DNA of 64,000 nt from Thelonectria olida (taxonomy: Eukaryota > Ascomycota > Sordariomycetes > Hypocreales > Nectriaceae): contig JAGPYM010000002.1 in assembly GCA_020736575.1 (NCBI GenBank), positions 3,303,765 to 3,367,764 on the forward strand, read 5' to 3'. The stretch's first letter is position 1, and each line of letters starts with the position of its first letter. The notes below the pieces were generated by a model that saw only the letters and a list, made by a program, of their open reading frames with translations, was not told the DNA's origin and did no database searches. A program made the translations under genes and the position numbers. This document shows positions 11,986 through 24,991 of the stretch, piece by piece.

Positions 11986-13937
11986 ATGCACCAGGAAAGC
12001 CTCCAAAAGCTGCACCATGCGCGCATCGTCGCCAGCGTCGCCGCGACGCTCATCGCGCTGGCCTGTGGCACCAACGTGCGAAACCTCCCTCCATACACAT
12101 CTGCTCTATATCTCGATTCGTAGCTGAAAGGACACGCCGATGCTGACTCTCCCTCTTCACCAAAGTACGTCTACTCGGCTTGGGCTCCGCAGTTCGCCGA
12201 ACGTCTTCGGCTCTCCTCCACCGAGAGCAACCTCATCGGCTTGGCTGGCAACCTCGGCCAATACACGTTGGGAGTGCCCATTGGCATGTTTGTCGACTCT
12301 CGCGGCTCAAGACCTGCTGTTCTAGGGGGTTCTGTCCTGCTGGCCGTCGGCTATTTTCCGCTTCATCAGGCTTACGATAGGGCATCTGGCTCGGTCCCGG
12401 TGCTATGTCTCTTTTCCTATCTTTCCGGCCTCGGAGGCTGTATGGCATTTTCCGCTGCCGTCAAGACGTCGGCTCTCAACTGGCCTCAACGGCGAGGAAC
12501 CGCCACAGCCTTCCCCCTGGCCGCCTTCGGCCTCAGCGCCTTCTTCTTCTCGACCGTCGGATCATTGCTCTTCCCCGGTGACCCGAGTGCATTCCTCGAG
12601 CTCCTCGCCTGGGGCACTTGCGGACTCACCTTTGGCGGCTTCTTCTTCCTCAAGGTCCATCCTCACTCTCCCTCCCCCACCAACTATCACGCCGTTCCTG
12701 GCTCCGACGGTCTTCACCAAGGTCGCATCTCGTCGCAGCATACTCGTAACAACTCTTCGGACGAACCCAAACCCTATCGCTCTGCCAACGCGATTGTTGA
12801 ACCCGGTATGTCGTCTAATTCCAATCGAAACAGCACCAGCTCCAATTCTCCACCTCTACTCTTCTCCTCCGACCTTGAATCCGCCTCCGCCTCTCCCTCA
12901 AGAGCCCCCGATTATCCTCCTGATCCAACGGCCGTTCCTGGAATCCCATCCGAGCCTGGCAGTGGCCGTGTGGTCGCTGATGAGAACCCCGAGGACCCCG
13001 AGGCGAGTGAGACATCGTCACTGATGTCCCGCCCGACGTCGCTGGTTGGCGATGCTTCGTTCGTTGGAAACCATATTGACCTAGACCTTTCTCACCGTGC
13101 AGACATCCGTGGCCTCAGGCTGCTTCGTTCCTTGGAGTTTTGGCAGCTCTTTGCCATCATGGCAATTTTGTCTGGTGTTGGCATCATGACCATCAAGTGT
13201 GTCTCCCATTCTTCGTCGCACCTGAACCGCCTGTTCATACTGATTACCCCCCTCAGCAACATCGGCAACGACGCCAAGGCCCTTTGGATTCACTACGACA
13301 AAACCGTCACCAACGAATTCCTCATCAAGCGACAGCAAATGCACGTGTCGACTCTCTCCCTCTGCAGTTTCATTGGTCGACTATTCAGCGGTGAGTTCTC
13401 CCCTCTCTGTTCTTCTTCAAGGCGGCGTTTTTCTCAAGGCTCACATTCTTCATAGGGGTTGGCTCCGACTTCCTGGTCAAACGCCTTCATGCTAGTCGGA
13501 TCTGGTGTCTCGTTGTTTCTAGCGTCGTTCTCTTCTCCGCCCAGCTCGCCGCCTTGAACATTGTCAGTCCGCACTTCCTCGGCGTTGTTTCCAGTCTATC
13601 TGGCCTAGCGTACGGTTTCCTCTTCGGCGTCTATCCGTCCGTCGTCGCCGAAACCTTTGGCATCAACGGTCTGAGCCAGAACTGGGGCTTCATGACCATG
13701 TCGCCCATCATCTCATCCAACATCTTCAACATTATGTATGGCAAAATCTACGATAAGCACAGCGTTGTCCAAGAGAATGGTGAACGCTCCTGTCTCGAAG
13801 GTCTTGAATGCTACCGTTCAGCATACAGTGTCACCTTGGTTGCTTGCGTAGCTGGTCTGGCCGTCACTCTCTTTGTCATTCGCCGCCAGCACCAAGAGCA
13901 TCTGCACGAGGTGAACAAAGGCGAGGAGGAGGATTAA
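11986..13937 (+). CDS. Nodulin-like MFS transporter (yeast YMR155W-like), 12 TM
   Basis: Major-facilitator protein of the nodulin-like (NFD4/YMR155W) group; the substrate is unknown. Exons 11986-12075, 12166-13196, 13257-13390 and 13456-13937 give 578 residues; introns are 90, 60 and 65 nt. The start is MHQESLQKLHHAR, because an ATG at 11954 is closed by a stop within ten codons. Family signatures: YVYSAWAPQFAERL in TM1, NLIGLAGNLGQYTLGVPIGMFVDSRG (loop 2/3), NWPQRRGTATAFPLAAFGLS, then after the central loop MTINNIGND, GRLFSGVGSDFL, and NWGFMTMSPII with GKIYD. The central loop (about residues 180-310) is a Ser/Pro/Asn-rich disordered stretch, long for an MFS protein. The first intron has an atypical GTGCGA donor, but phase and the joined TM1 support it. 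The carrier probably sits on a vacuolar or plasma membrane. Confidence 0.83.
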
Positions 13938-14876
13938 TCTCTTCACATTTTATCAAGGCGGTGTCACATAAATTTCAAATTGAGCTTAGAAAATATTGGT
14001 TGGCGTTCTGTTTTTATGCATGAGAACCACGGTCAGGACGAGAAGACTGCGTCAACACCAAATATCCAGTTCCACAATTAATTGCATTTATCACAACTCG
14101 ACCAATGTGTTCAAACTTCTTTGGATTATCTTGTTTCAAAGGGGTGTCTATATACAGCTTTGACTGCTCTCGAGTGTCCCCATTCAACATTAAAACTCCG
14201 TTCGACTGTCGAGCAGTCCGTCGCTTCTCGTGCTGCCTGTGGTATCTAGCTACACGCCCGCCTCTCTTGATCAACACCAACAGCCCCCAAGCCTTCAAAC
14301 ACGGCCCAGATGATCAAGAGGCCTGAAACGCTCATCCACTTCGCTATGACATGGAATTGGTCCATGATGCCGGGCAAAACAACAGCCGCGTATTCAAGAC
14401 CAATTAGATGAACAAAATCCAGGTCTTGGGAAAAATCGCAAGGCTTCCTCCCTGGCCTTTTCTCCTTCTACTTTCCCCGTCTACCTGTTAAACGCCGAAA
14501 AAATGCTATAATGCCCAAATAGCATGGATGGAAGCGCGCCACCCATGTGCCCTCTTGTGAGGCCGTAAGACGCTGACTCCCCGGCCAATGCAAAAACATG
14601 AAAAGAAGTATTAACGCAAAGGTTCGCGCTCAGCTATGAGAAAACAAGTGAGGAAAATGGTGCCAACACACGGGGCCCTGCTGAGTCGGGCTGTGTGCAT
14701 GATGGACAAACAATGTATATGTGAGAAAATGATGGTATCCTTTCGTTGAAATAAACACGGCTTTTCTAGTTTTTGCCGATGGAAGGTCTGAAGTGCACCA
14801 ATATCGTGGCCGGTAGAAGTGCAAACAGTAAAATATTGAAAAAGAAGACGTCTTTCGGATGGGGTGTTGACGATTG
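13938..14876. other. Convergent intergenic region between the MFS carrier gene and bst1
   Basis: 939 bases between two 3' ends. It presumably contains both 3' UTRs; AT-rich patches near 13960-14010 and 14490-14530 could hold polyadenylation signals. No motif-bearing coding region or RNA gene is visible. Confidence 0.5.
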
Positions 14877-17800
14877 TCAAGGAGTCTTTCCACTCTTTTC
14901 CGATTCGCTGGTGTTGCCATCAAACATGGCCCCCAGTCCACTGAGGGACCACGAGTCGCTGGTCGAATGCACAATCACCAACCAAAGTGCAATAATGTTC
15001 ACGAGATAGTGAAGCATATAAGCATGAGAGACACCAAACAGGGCAGCATATAGCGCAGTTCCAAAGAGGAGCACACTCGTGACATGTCGCAGTCCGCTGT
15101 TCAGCTGAGGGACCATTCTCCCCGTTGTCAAATTCTCCACAAGAAGAATGAACGGCATAATAGAGAGAACATTGTGATGAGATGAGAAGGGTGTGAGCCA
15201 GTGGACTGCCAAGTTTCGAATCCAGACCGCCAAGATTGGTAAATTAATCGGAAGAATCCAGAGCATTAGGAGGAGAATAGAATGGGCGTAATGGTAGTAG
15301 TTCGTGTTGGCGGTGGACGAAATGGTGGCGTTGATTCGGAGGGCTCGAACGACGGTAAAAAGTTGAACGATGCATGCTACCAGATAGGCGAACTGGTAAG
15401 GTATGAAGGTTGATACCAGGAACAAAAGGATAGCAGTTGTGATCATGCGTCGCCTTGGAGTAGATGGTACAAATGCAGGAGATCTAGCGCGTCCTTGGTC
15501 CTCCGAGGTCGACGAATAGGGAAAAGACATGACCAAACTATACAACAGACGAAAGCTGTGTGTGAAAATGAGCACAACGTAGTGGAGGACAGTGCAGACG
15601 CCGATGCAAACGACGCCAATCAAAGGAACCAGGAACCAAAAGAAGGCGTCCTCAGTCCCTATCAGGCTTTCGTGTTGGTGAAAATCAATGCCAGAGATGG
15701 ATATCTTGGTCCTGTCCACAAGCAACCCCAGCCCGGTAAGGGAACTTCCGCTTAGAGAGAATGAAAGGAGAGTCAGGGAAAGAAGTAAGAGGGGAATCGA
15801 CTGTCGCAAGCACAAGTCCAAGCTCTCCGAGAACGAGATGAAAACACCAGTAGAGTCATAGACTCGAAACTGTTTCCGCAGCACCAACGTGACCGTAAGC
15901 AACGGGAATGCAGCGAAGACGGTTCGATATCGCATGTACAGCTTCCCCAAGCTTCCCCACAGATCCGGTTTGATTTCGAGTTGAAGGCTGGCCCTACAGG
16001 ATGGGTCGGTCCATATCTGGAATGTGAGACCCCTATTTTCCGATCGCCAGTCCAGGGGTGGAGGTACGTAAGGAGCAACGCCATGAAGGCTGACACCCAC
16101 GTCTTGTGCATTGACGTAGTACTTGGATTCATACGGCCTATCCAAGTACTGACGGACCAACGGGCGGAAGGCTTCGTGGTCCACCTTGCAATGAGGGCTC
16201 GTCACCTTCAAGTTGTATGCGAGTAAGGCAGATTGGAGAGAAGGGATATTAACCTCCACGCTCAGTGAGCGGTCCGCAGGAAGCTCCAGAGACACCCCAG
16301 ACACAAGGAGACGTGGAAGGCTGATGTCTTGCTTTTTGTAGAAAGTCGACTGATCGCTGAATCCTGCGATTAGGAAATTGCGGGTGCCTGATGTAGCCTT
16401 GTCCACGATGGCGACAAATTGATGGTCCGCAATTTGGTCCAGGTCATACTGGAGGTAAGAAAACGGCGTCACTTCTCGCTCGCGGTCGAGGTAGAATGGG
16501 AATCGTGTCTTCGTGGTCGAGGCGGGAAGAAGGATTAGGTCGGATGCAGCATTCTTACAGGCAAATCTAGTTGCGGAGCTGGTCTTGTCCCCAGAAAGGT
16601 CAATGTGTACAGGATAAAGAGAGTTGGCCGTGCCTGAGTGAGAAGATAGGACACTACAAAAGAGGACATCCAATTTACCAGTCTCCCTAGCTCCTTCGAG
16701 GTGAGCGTCTGTAAGAAGACTAAAACGCTTGGGCTCAAGAGAGCCTTGTGGAGGAATGGGGAGCAGGTGTGCCTTCGGTCGAGAATGATGCCCAAGGTCT
16801 GTCAGAGCAAGCTGTTTCCCATCGGGGAGAATCGAGTTCGAATCGTCATCCAAGGTGAGAAGAGTTGTCGCTTCCTTTCGGCCAAGATCCTTCTCTGTCG
16901 TAGGTTCCATGCCGGTTAAAAACCGTTTCTTAAACACCTGCATCCTGTCCGCCCGTGGCTTTGTCTGCGATGCGCGGTGGACGTCGACAATGTCGTACAG
17001 GGTGCGTGCAACAACTTTTCTGAACTGGTCGCACCAGAGAATAGCTTGGTGATCCATACTTGTCCAAACTGTCGGGATTCCAGTCGTGAATACGGTGAAG
17101 CCGTGTGTAGGCGGTACAAGCGACTCGAGGCTCGTGTAATCGGAGGGTACAACGGTATCGAGTCCACCGCCTGCAATTGAGACGAGCGTGACATGCCAGA
17201 GTGGGTTGTTGTTTGCCCACTGCTGTGAGTAGGCACGTCTCCAATAGTCGTTGATTTGGTCGTAGAGTTGCACAATTTGGCCGTCGAAGGTAACCGGTGG
17301 ACGAGCGTGAGGGGCCGACATTGTGATTATTGTGTTGATGGAGTTTGCCTGATAGTTAGCTCGAACGAGCATGGCTCTTGCAACTACACCGCCCATGGAG
17401 TGGCCGAGGACAATAACAGATGTTGGGTCGGGAAGATGGCCATCTCGAGCCTTGCGCTGGGGATCCGAATAGAGAGAAAGAATGTAGCGGACAGCTTCGT
17501 TGAGATACTCGGCTTGATCGAGCAACGTTTGACCATGGAAGGCGGTAATGTCTTCGTTGAAGTCAACAGTAAAGAAGTCGAGCCCTCGAATTCCAGCATC
17601 AAGTGCCGCACCATCGTGTTGGAGGTTATGGTGAAAGTAGTTGGCTGCCTCGGCCGCAATCGGGCGAACTTGCTTGTAGCTACCGGCATTTCCAGGAATG
17701 AAGAGAACGGGAATTCCGCGCAACTACGCTGGGTGTTAGCTGAATTATAGGGGAGAGTGGTCAAGCTCTGAGCAAGATGTGTATACCTTCTCCTCCTCGT

Positions 17801-18332
17801 CAACTCCTTGTTCCCGATAAAGGTACAAGGAGTATTTTGTTGCAAATCGAGTATGCTCAGTATCGAACTCGGTGAAGCGCACATATGAAGGTCGCATATA
17901 CGACATGCGACAGCCTTTGGGGTCAAGCTGACGGGTAACCAAAGACCGTAGGATGCCGAAGAGAAGAGCAATTCCCAACGCTGAGATTAGGAGGACGAGA
18001 ATAGAGAAGGGCGAGGAGCGGCGAAATCGGCGGTCTGGTGCAGGTGATTGGGGCGGCGTCCTGGCGAGAGTCATATTAGGAGTGGAGGGAGCAGCGAGTG
18101 AAGTTCGTGTCAAGGTGTTCGATAACGGGTCGTCGCGGGCATGGCCGTTGCGGCCGTTGCGGCCATTTGATTGCTTCCAATTGAGGCTGCTAGGTCGTCT
18201 ACTCCTGGCAGAGGACGGACGAGAGCTCAAGCCAGAAGGACATGACTTGGGGCTGGGATCGGGGTCGGGAATGTCGGAGTCGAGAGAGGATTCGTCACCG
18301 TCATCGGCCGACCCTGAAGACCTTCTCTTCAT
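14877..18332 (-). CDS. bst1: GPI inositol-deacylase Bst1/PGAP1
   Basis: ER membrane lipase that removes the acyl chain from inositol of GPI-anchored proteins, allowing their exit and quality control. Exon 1 (18332-17787) and exon 2 (17723-14877), with a 62 nt intron, give 1,130 residues, normal for the family. Order: an Arg/Ser-rich cytosolic N terminus (1-110), a membrane anchor (about 112-135), CRMSYMRPSY...FATKYSLYLYREQG, then the alpha/beta-hydrolase domain with PVLFIPGNAGSYKQVRPIAAEA and nucleophile elbow GHSMGG (Ser at about 291). A catalytic His is likely within TSMDHQAILWCDQ. The second half is a lumenal region followed by about eight membrane segments. All expected signatures are intact. 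The window also holds mcd4, another GPI-anchor gene, but they are 15 kb apart and not an operon. Confidence 0.94.
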
Positions 18333-21300
18333 GGAGACGGCGCGTCGAGACTCTCCAGGAGCCTGAGAGCAAAAGGGCGAAGGAAATCAAACCGGCGGTC
18401 CAAATCGCGCAGACACCAGAGGGGAGAGCAAGAGAGTAACACGGTCGGCGAATGGTGAACAGGTTTGGGATCGAAGGCGACGGGGTGACGGCGGACAGGG
18501 ACGAGGTGTTGGATGGTTGACCGTGGTTGTGGCGGGCTTCATTCAGGCTGGGGCAAAAGCAGCACCAACACCAGCACCAGCACGACAGCGGCAAGCGCAA
18601 TGGTAGTCGTAGCAGTTGTAGTAGGTGCTTATTAGCAAGTATAGTAGCAATAGAAGACGGGAAGCAGCAGGGGGGCTGGCAAAGGCGCAACCCACTTTGA
18701 CCCAGAAGCAACAACCGCCGAGCAGCAAAGCGACAAACCAGGTCGAGGGTGATGGAGCCGGACCGAGTCGTGAAAATATTAATAAAATCAAACGAATGAA
18801 CTATCCCGTTGCGCAGGGATCTGGCGAGGTGGAGGACAGAGAGCGACCGTAGATGCGAGGGAGGGGAGGAGGACAAGGCAGAGAGCCAGAGGTCAAGTCG
18901 TCAAGGCCATGGAGGAGGAAGAGAAGGAGGCCAAGAAGCTGCAGGTAGGTGTTGTAGACGACGAACGACGAACGAACGAACGACGGCAGCGGCGACGAGG
19001 ACGACGACAACCACCCACGAGCAAGAAACGATGCATGCCGTCCTCGCTGGGTTTAGCCTCGTTCTGTCGATCCAGTTTGCGTGCGTTGCGTGTGCGGTTG
19101 GGGTCGCTTGGTAGTGGGTGGGCTCCTACCTCCAGCTAATCTGTATGGCTGAAGGTGTGGCCGCCCGTGTGGCTGTGGAGGCCCGGGTGGGAAATTGGCT
19201 GTTAATGGCTTCTCTGTCATCCGAGTTGGCCAGTGAGCGTCGCGTCTCCCCTTTTTTCCAGGGCTTTTTTTTTTTTTTGTTTTATTTCTTCTGTGCTGGG
19301 CAATGCCCCCGAGAAGGCCATGTTATCGCACATGCGCGCCATGTGCTCGTTTTATCAACTACCTACCTAGTTAATGATTGGATACCTCGTAAGTTCTCCT
19401 GTAGCTTAAATGCTTCATTCTATCACTCTCTCTCTACGGTACGTAGTATGTCTTACACAGCCCCGAAGCGATTAAAGGGACTTTGCGAAATTGCATTAGT
19501 AATGCACAGGATCTGGTTAGACACTCAAGTACCTGGTTATCCGTACGAACGAACAATTTCGCATTGGTATGGCCATTTATCTGAGTGAGCTTATCTCATG
19601 CACCATCTTGATTCAAGTCAGGGCCAAGGAAGCAAAGAAGGTCCTACCGAAGGGCATTGGGATCTGAACCCACTGCAATATCTGGTGCATATGCACTCAT
19701 ACGAAGTGCATAGGTCGTCAACAGTATTGGGGGATCATGTTCGTTCTTTTTTTCCTTTGTCTGCCTCTTTTGTTACCTCGCAGCCAACGCGAGAACAAAT
19801 CATCAAGAATAAGATCAGAAACATAGCCCCCTGTGAGTATCGATGGCGTGCCTCGTCCTACGTGGCCCTGGTTTCAACAGAGTGGAGTTTGCACCTTGAA
19901 GGTATCCACCACCTGTGGGAATATCTCCATGGCCAGCAATCGTCCGTGAACCTCGAGAAATCAAGCATGCGCCCAAAACGGACTTTCCTGGTCAATTAAC
20001 GGACGATGCCGGTGCACCTGTCGCCTGTAGAACCCTGCAACGATGCGGGCAACGTCAGGGTGGCCACCATGTCTACGGGCTGGAATTACAATGAATTACC
20101 AACAAAGCAACCTTGGCGGTTTGTTTCCGTCCCATTGACCACATACCGTTCCCCATCAAAATGTTCCGCTGCCAACTGTCGTATTCACTCACCGGCAGCC
20201 AACCAACCGCAGCGTCTGTGATGAGAGGCGTCGTCAACTCCCGGCTCCGACCTCGTATCCATGCAGACGCCCTGGTGAACCTTCTCCCGCCCCTGCCGCC
20301 CAAACCAGCTTCTCCAGCCTGTGACCTGTCAATGCTGAGTTTGTGAGGGTTGGAGCCTGCCTTGGAGGGGTCACTCGAATCGGCCAAGCCTCCAGCCAAG
20401 CTTCAAATCGACCCCATCGATCGAAACCGGGTTGCAGCCTCGAGTTCTTCGCTAGTATTTGCTTGGCCAAGTACGAAGCTTGCATCCTTGACTGGTCGCC
20501 TCAAGCGCTTGATAGTAGGTATCGTAGTCTCAAGTAGCCCGCCGAGATATTGAACCAGCGGACAACCGGAGCTCTAGGCGGTCGACTTATAGTCTTGTCG
20601 TCATTGCTGGACGATTGATAAAACCTGGTCTAGAAATGTACATAGACCAGAGCAAAGCATCATTCAGTTGATAGATATGCGTCGGCTGATCAGGAGAGCA
20701 ATGCGGCGATGGCGAAGAACCCCTGGGATATTGCAGCTCGAGATCTCTGGTCGCTGGAACGTTTCTAGAGATACATTCCATCCATTGTTAGAACAGGTCG
20801 GCCGTTGTTCATAGCTTCTTGGATTAAGGTACGCAATAAGCTTTTAGGTGGTCGGCCACAGCCGTTTTCATCCATTATCAGCTATGGTTCTCCGCAAATT
20901 ATTTCGTTTAACTCAAGAAATGCGGATGGCAAGGTACAGGGAGACGTTAATCTGGCTTCTTCTGGTGCAGATAACACGTCACGAACAGCCATTGTGTGAG
21001 CCGCCTCCAATCCTGGCAGCTCTATCAGATACCTACCTTAGGTAGGTACTCAGGTACGAATACGTGGGTACCTTTTTAGTTACATAAGGTACTGTCCAAT
21101 GCTCATTATATGGCTTAATGCCATAATAGCGCGTCACTGGCATGTCCACGTCCGCTTTAATGCATCACTTAACGCGTGCGAACGACCGCGCTGGAACCTG
21201 CCCTGGGCTCCAAGCGTCAAGCTCCGCTGTCATTCGTTCAACAGACTAAAGCAATCATCACGTTCGAAAACCATCAACTTCGTATCGAATTGCCAATTTC

Positions 21301-21433
21301 TCCCCGAGAGACTCAAATTCAAATCTTCATTTATCTAAAATCAAAGTATCAGCAACTCCCTAGCTCTCATTGGCCATTATAGTTGACTTGGTCATCAACC
21401 CGTCGTGCAAAACGGCATTCTTCTGTCGTAGCC
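18333..21433. other. Long divergent intergenic region between bst1 and pms1
   Basis: 3.1 kb, the largest non-coding gap of the euchromatic part. It must carry the bst1 promoter (18333-19100; CA/GCA-type runs near 18560-18590 and an ACGA run near 18960-18985) and the pms1 promoter (20900-21433). There is a T run at 19266-19279. Palindromic TACCTAGG-type motifs occur at 19361-19370 and 21030-21090. Open frames of 60-150 codons occur in many frames but overlap on both strands and lack known motifs. I cannot support a gene here. Confidence 0.5.
21172..21177. promoter_or_regulatory. Candidate MluI cell-cycle box (ACGCGT) upstream of pms1
   Basis: ACGCGT is the palindromic site bound by the MBF (Mbp1/Swi6-type) G1/S regulator, which drives replication and mismatch-repair genes in yeasts. 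It lies 257 bases before the pms1 ATG, and a related GCGCGTCA lies at 21129-21136. The hexamer also occurs by chance elsewhere in the window. Confidence 0.35.
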
Positions 21434-24400
21434 ATGGCTACTATCAAGCAGATCGATGGCAGAACTGTAAACATCTTCGTATCAATATCTCACGTGATGA
21501 AGCTAAATTTGCTACACAGATTCATCAAATCCAATCCGGCCAGGTCATTGTTGATCTTTGCTCCGTCGTGAAAGAGCTCGTTGAGAACAGCATTGATGCA
21601 GAGGCAACGAGCATTGGTATGCGTTCTTGGCTCCCCCTATCCAAAACTTGCTAACTCATAACCTCAGATGTCCGCTTCAAAAATCAAGGCCTTGACTCGA
21701 TCGAGGTGCAGGATAATGGCAGTGGCATATCCCCATCCAACTACCCCTCGGTTGCACTGAAGCACCACACCTCCAAGCTTTCGTCCTATTCAGACATTGC
21801 CTCACTTCGAACTTTTGGCTTCCGTGGTGAAGCCCTCGCCTCTCTTTGTGCCCTGTCTACCCTCTCTGTGACAACTTGTCAAGCCTCTGAAGTCCCCAAG
21901 GGTGCCAGGCTCAGCTTTGAGCCTTCTGGCCAGCTGAAAGGGACATCAATCGTAGCTGCTCAGAAGGGAACGACTGTCTCTGTTGAAAACATATTCCATA
22001 ACTTACCCGTTCGTCGTCGGGAGCTGGAACGGAATGTCAAGAGAGAATGGCACAAGGTCATTGCCCTGCTCAACCAGTATGCATGCATTCAAACAAACCT
22101 CAAGTTCAGCGTGTCTCAGCAACCCACCAAAGGCAAGCGCATTCATCTCTTTTCGACCAGAGGCAACCCATCTACTCGTGAGAACATCATCAACATCTTC
22201 GGCGCGAAAACCATGGTTGCCTTGGTGCCCCTGGATCTAAAGCTAGAAATGCAGCCATCTACCAGCAATAGGGGACTCCAAATGGGCCCAAGCGCGGCCC
22301 GGGATTCCAAAGACGTGCAAATTGTTGGCCATGTCTCACGACCAGCCCATGGCGAAGGCCGACAGACACCAGATAGACAAATGTTTTTTGTCAATGGACG
22401 TCCCTGCGGCCTACCACAGTTCGCCAAGGTCTTCAATGAGGTATACAAGTCGTTCAACTCGTCTCAAAACCCCTTCATTTTAGCAAATATTCAACTTGAC
22501 ACCGACATGTACGATGTCAACATCAGCCCTGATAAACGAAGCATCTTACTCCATGATCAAAACGATCTTCTCGATACACTTCGTGATTCATTGATGGCCT
22601 TGTTCGACTCTCATGACTATTCGCTTCCCACCTCTCAGCTCCTGAAACACTGTCAACCAGAAGTGGGATCGAAGAAGGCTACGCCATCAACCTCAAAGGC
22701 GGCGACTCGGCCTGTGGCGCCCGGCGAGGGTTCCAGGGCAGAATCACGGTCAGGAAGTGAGGGAGAAAGCGACGTCGAATCGCCAATTGGCAAAGTCCCC
22801 CCGGCAGGGCAAGGACCATGGGTCGGTCAAAGTCACTTGCAAAGGACGACCGCGGTCAAAACTTGATCAGCCGATGGGTTGAGCGGAAAACAACAAATCG
22901 CCATGAATCACCGCCTCCTCTTTGTGAAACGACCACAGCCCGAGTGAGGGAGTCAGGAGCCTATCCTATCGAGAAGGTGGATGTGACCAACGTGGAAGAG
23001 TTGTCTACATCAGAGAGCGAGGATGACGGTAAGCCCAGGCCGGTCAAAGACTTCAATAAACGATTGGCAGAATTCAGTACTACAAGCACAAGGGTAGCTA
23101 AAAAAGCCATCATCCCCTCATCCTCCTCGTCTGATGAAGACCCTGGCCATGGTGAAGCTCAGGTTTCGGCTATTCAACCCCCGAGGCAAAGCCAAGCGGA
23201 CCATCTTGCAAAACAGCACACACCGGTGTCGCATAAACGAGTTGTGCGGGAATCTGCAACCATCGTGATCGGCGATCAAACCGTAGGCAGTGGCGCGGGT
23301 TCGTCAGAGAGCCCAGACAGTGAAGCCGAGTCAATTAGACCAGGGCAAAAGTCTGTCGCGGATAATCAACCAAGATCATCATTTGGGGATCGCCTCACTC
23401 AACTCTTCTCAGCATCTGGAAAGGAAGATCAGACCAAGACTGCAGCAGATGGTCTGCTCTCAGCTGGCGAGAATGAGAAAGAGGAGCAGTCTGATGGGGA
23501 GTCAAGTCTCTTTGTCAGTCAAGATACAGAGAAAGGGCCTCAGGTGCGGAGCCGTTCGTCAAAGGCCAATACGGGAACTGTCAAACCCAGCTCTCCGTTC
23601 AATGTCACCACCGAGGATGTGGCTACTGGCGGTCGACCAAACGCTGTTTCGGAGCCCCTTCAACCAGGACCCGATGATGCGTCAGCCCAAGAAGAAATTG
23701 CAACCCTTGGGGAATTTCAAGCTGCAGGTGACTCGAATACGATGGAGCAGAGAGAACAGGCCCTCAGATCTGGCGTACGGAGAAAAGACGCCACATTTCA
23801 GACAGTGCAACACCTACGCATCAAAGAGCACGACTTGCAGTCACGGTTCGCAAGCTGGATCACCAGTCTCTCAGATCCCGCTTCCCAGACGACAGGTGAA
23901 AGCGAAAGCGACGTCATAGATCTGAGCGCTACGGATGCAGAAGAGAAGTTGTCGTTGACAATCTCCAAGGGAGACTTTGGGAGAATGCGAGTCGCGGGGC
24001 AATTCAATCTCGGCTTTATAATTGCAGTTCGCCCATCCAAGACCCATGGCGAGGATGACTCAGAGTCGGTCAAGGATGATGAGCTATTCATCATTGACCA
24101 GCACGCGACCGATGAAAAGTATAACTATGAGAGGCTGCAGGCCACTACGATTGTTCAGTCTCAGCGGCTTGTTCACCCCAAACGGCTCGAGCTGGCGGCT
24201 CTTGAGGAAGAGGTCGTAATGGAAAACATCGAAGCCATTGAGGCCAACGGGTTCAAAGTCCATATCGACACAAGCGGGGACCAACCCGTCGGCTCGAGGT
24301 GCCAAGTTCTGGCCTTACCTCTCAGTCGCGAGACAACATTTACTCTCAAAGACTTGGAGGAACTCATTTTCCTCCTTGGAGAGGAGTCATCGGAATCTAA

Positions 24401-24668
24401 GCACATTCCGCGGCCTTCGAAAGTGAAGAAAATGTTTGCTATGAGGGCTTGTCGAAGCAGCATCATGATCGGAAAGCCCCTTACACAGGGCCAGATGGAG
24501 TCACTGGTAAGGCATATGGAGGAGCTTGACAACCCATGGAACTGTCCACATGGCCGTCCTACGATGAGACATTTATGTAAGTTGCAATTACAGGACGGGA
24601 AGAGATGGAAAGGAGACATGCAACAGGGGCCGGAGATCTCGTGGCGCTCGTTCGCCCAGGGCGGATAG
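21434..24668 (+). CDS. pms1: MutL homologue Pms1 (mismatch repair endonuclease subunit), reading frame interrupted near 22.75-22.87 kb
   Basis: Partner of Mlh1 in MutL-alpha, which nicks DNA during mismatch repair. Exons 21434-21466, 21520-21616 and 21668 onward. The N-terminal GHKL ATPase shows VVKELVENSIDA, DNGSGI, TSKLSSY, TFGFRGEAL and the transducer FFVNGRPCGLPQ. The C-terminal endonuclease shows the metal motif DQHATDEKYNYE, the ACRSS motif and CPHGRP. Between them lies a long acidic linker. The reading frame ending at 22866 and the frame carrying NLISRWVERK through to 24668 differ by one phase, so a plain reading stops at 22866. Either an atypical intron (for example 22749-22807, GTCAGG...GGCAG, 59 nt) joins them or there is a one-base indel in the genome or assembly. 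If joined, the product is about 1,020-1,040 residues. Confidence 0.9.
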
Positions 24669-24991
24669 TTTATAGGTAATGATGATTCTCCTCTGCCTTG
24701 TTATATTCGGAGGCATTATAGCACATGGACATAAGAGCACGACGGAAGCAGACACCTGGAGACTAGATCCAGTACCGAGGTGGGTAGTTTTGGCGTACCT
24801 AAACAGTAATTCCAACAACATCAACCAAATTCGCGCCATTCCCCCCAAGTGACATCCATCCAAAGCGCATCATCAAAAGCAGCCCATAAACAACCGAAAC
24901 CCATCTTACATAAAATTCGTCAAAAAAAAAACACAGAGTCGTATGAGCTTTTCTCATTTCAAACCTTTTACTTCGCACACTTCCTCCTTCT
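24669..24991. other. Convergent 3' region between pms1 and the four-TM protein gene
   Basis: 323 bases shared by two gene ends, with an A run at 24923-24932 and general A/T enrichment suited to polyadenylation. No coding content seen. Confidence 0.5.
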
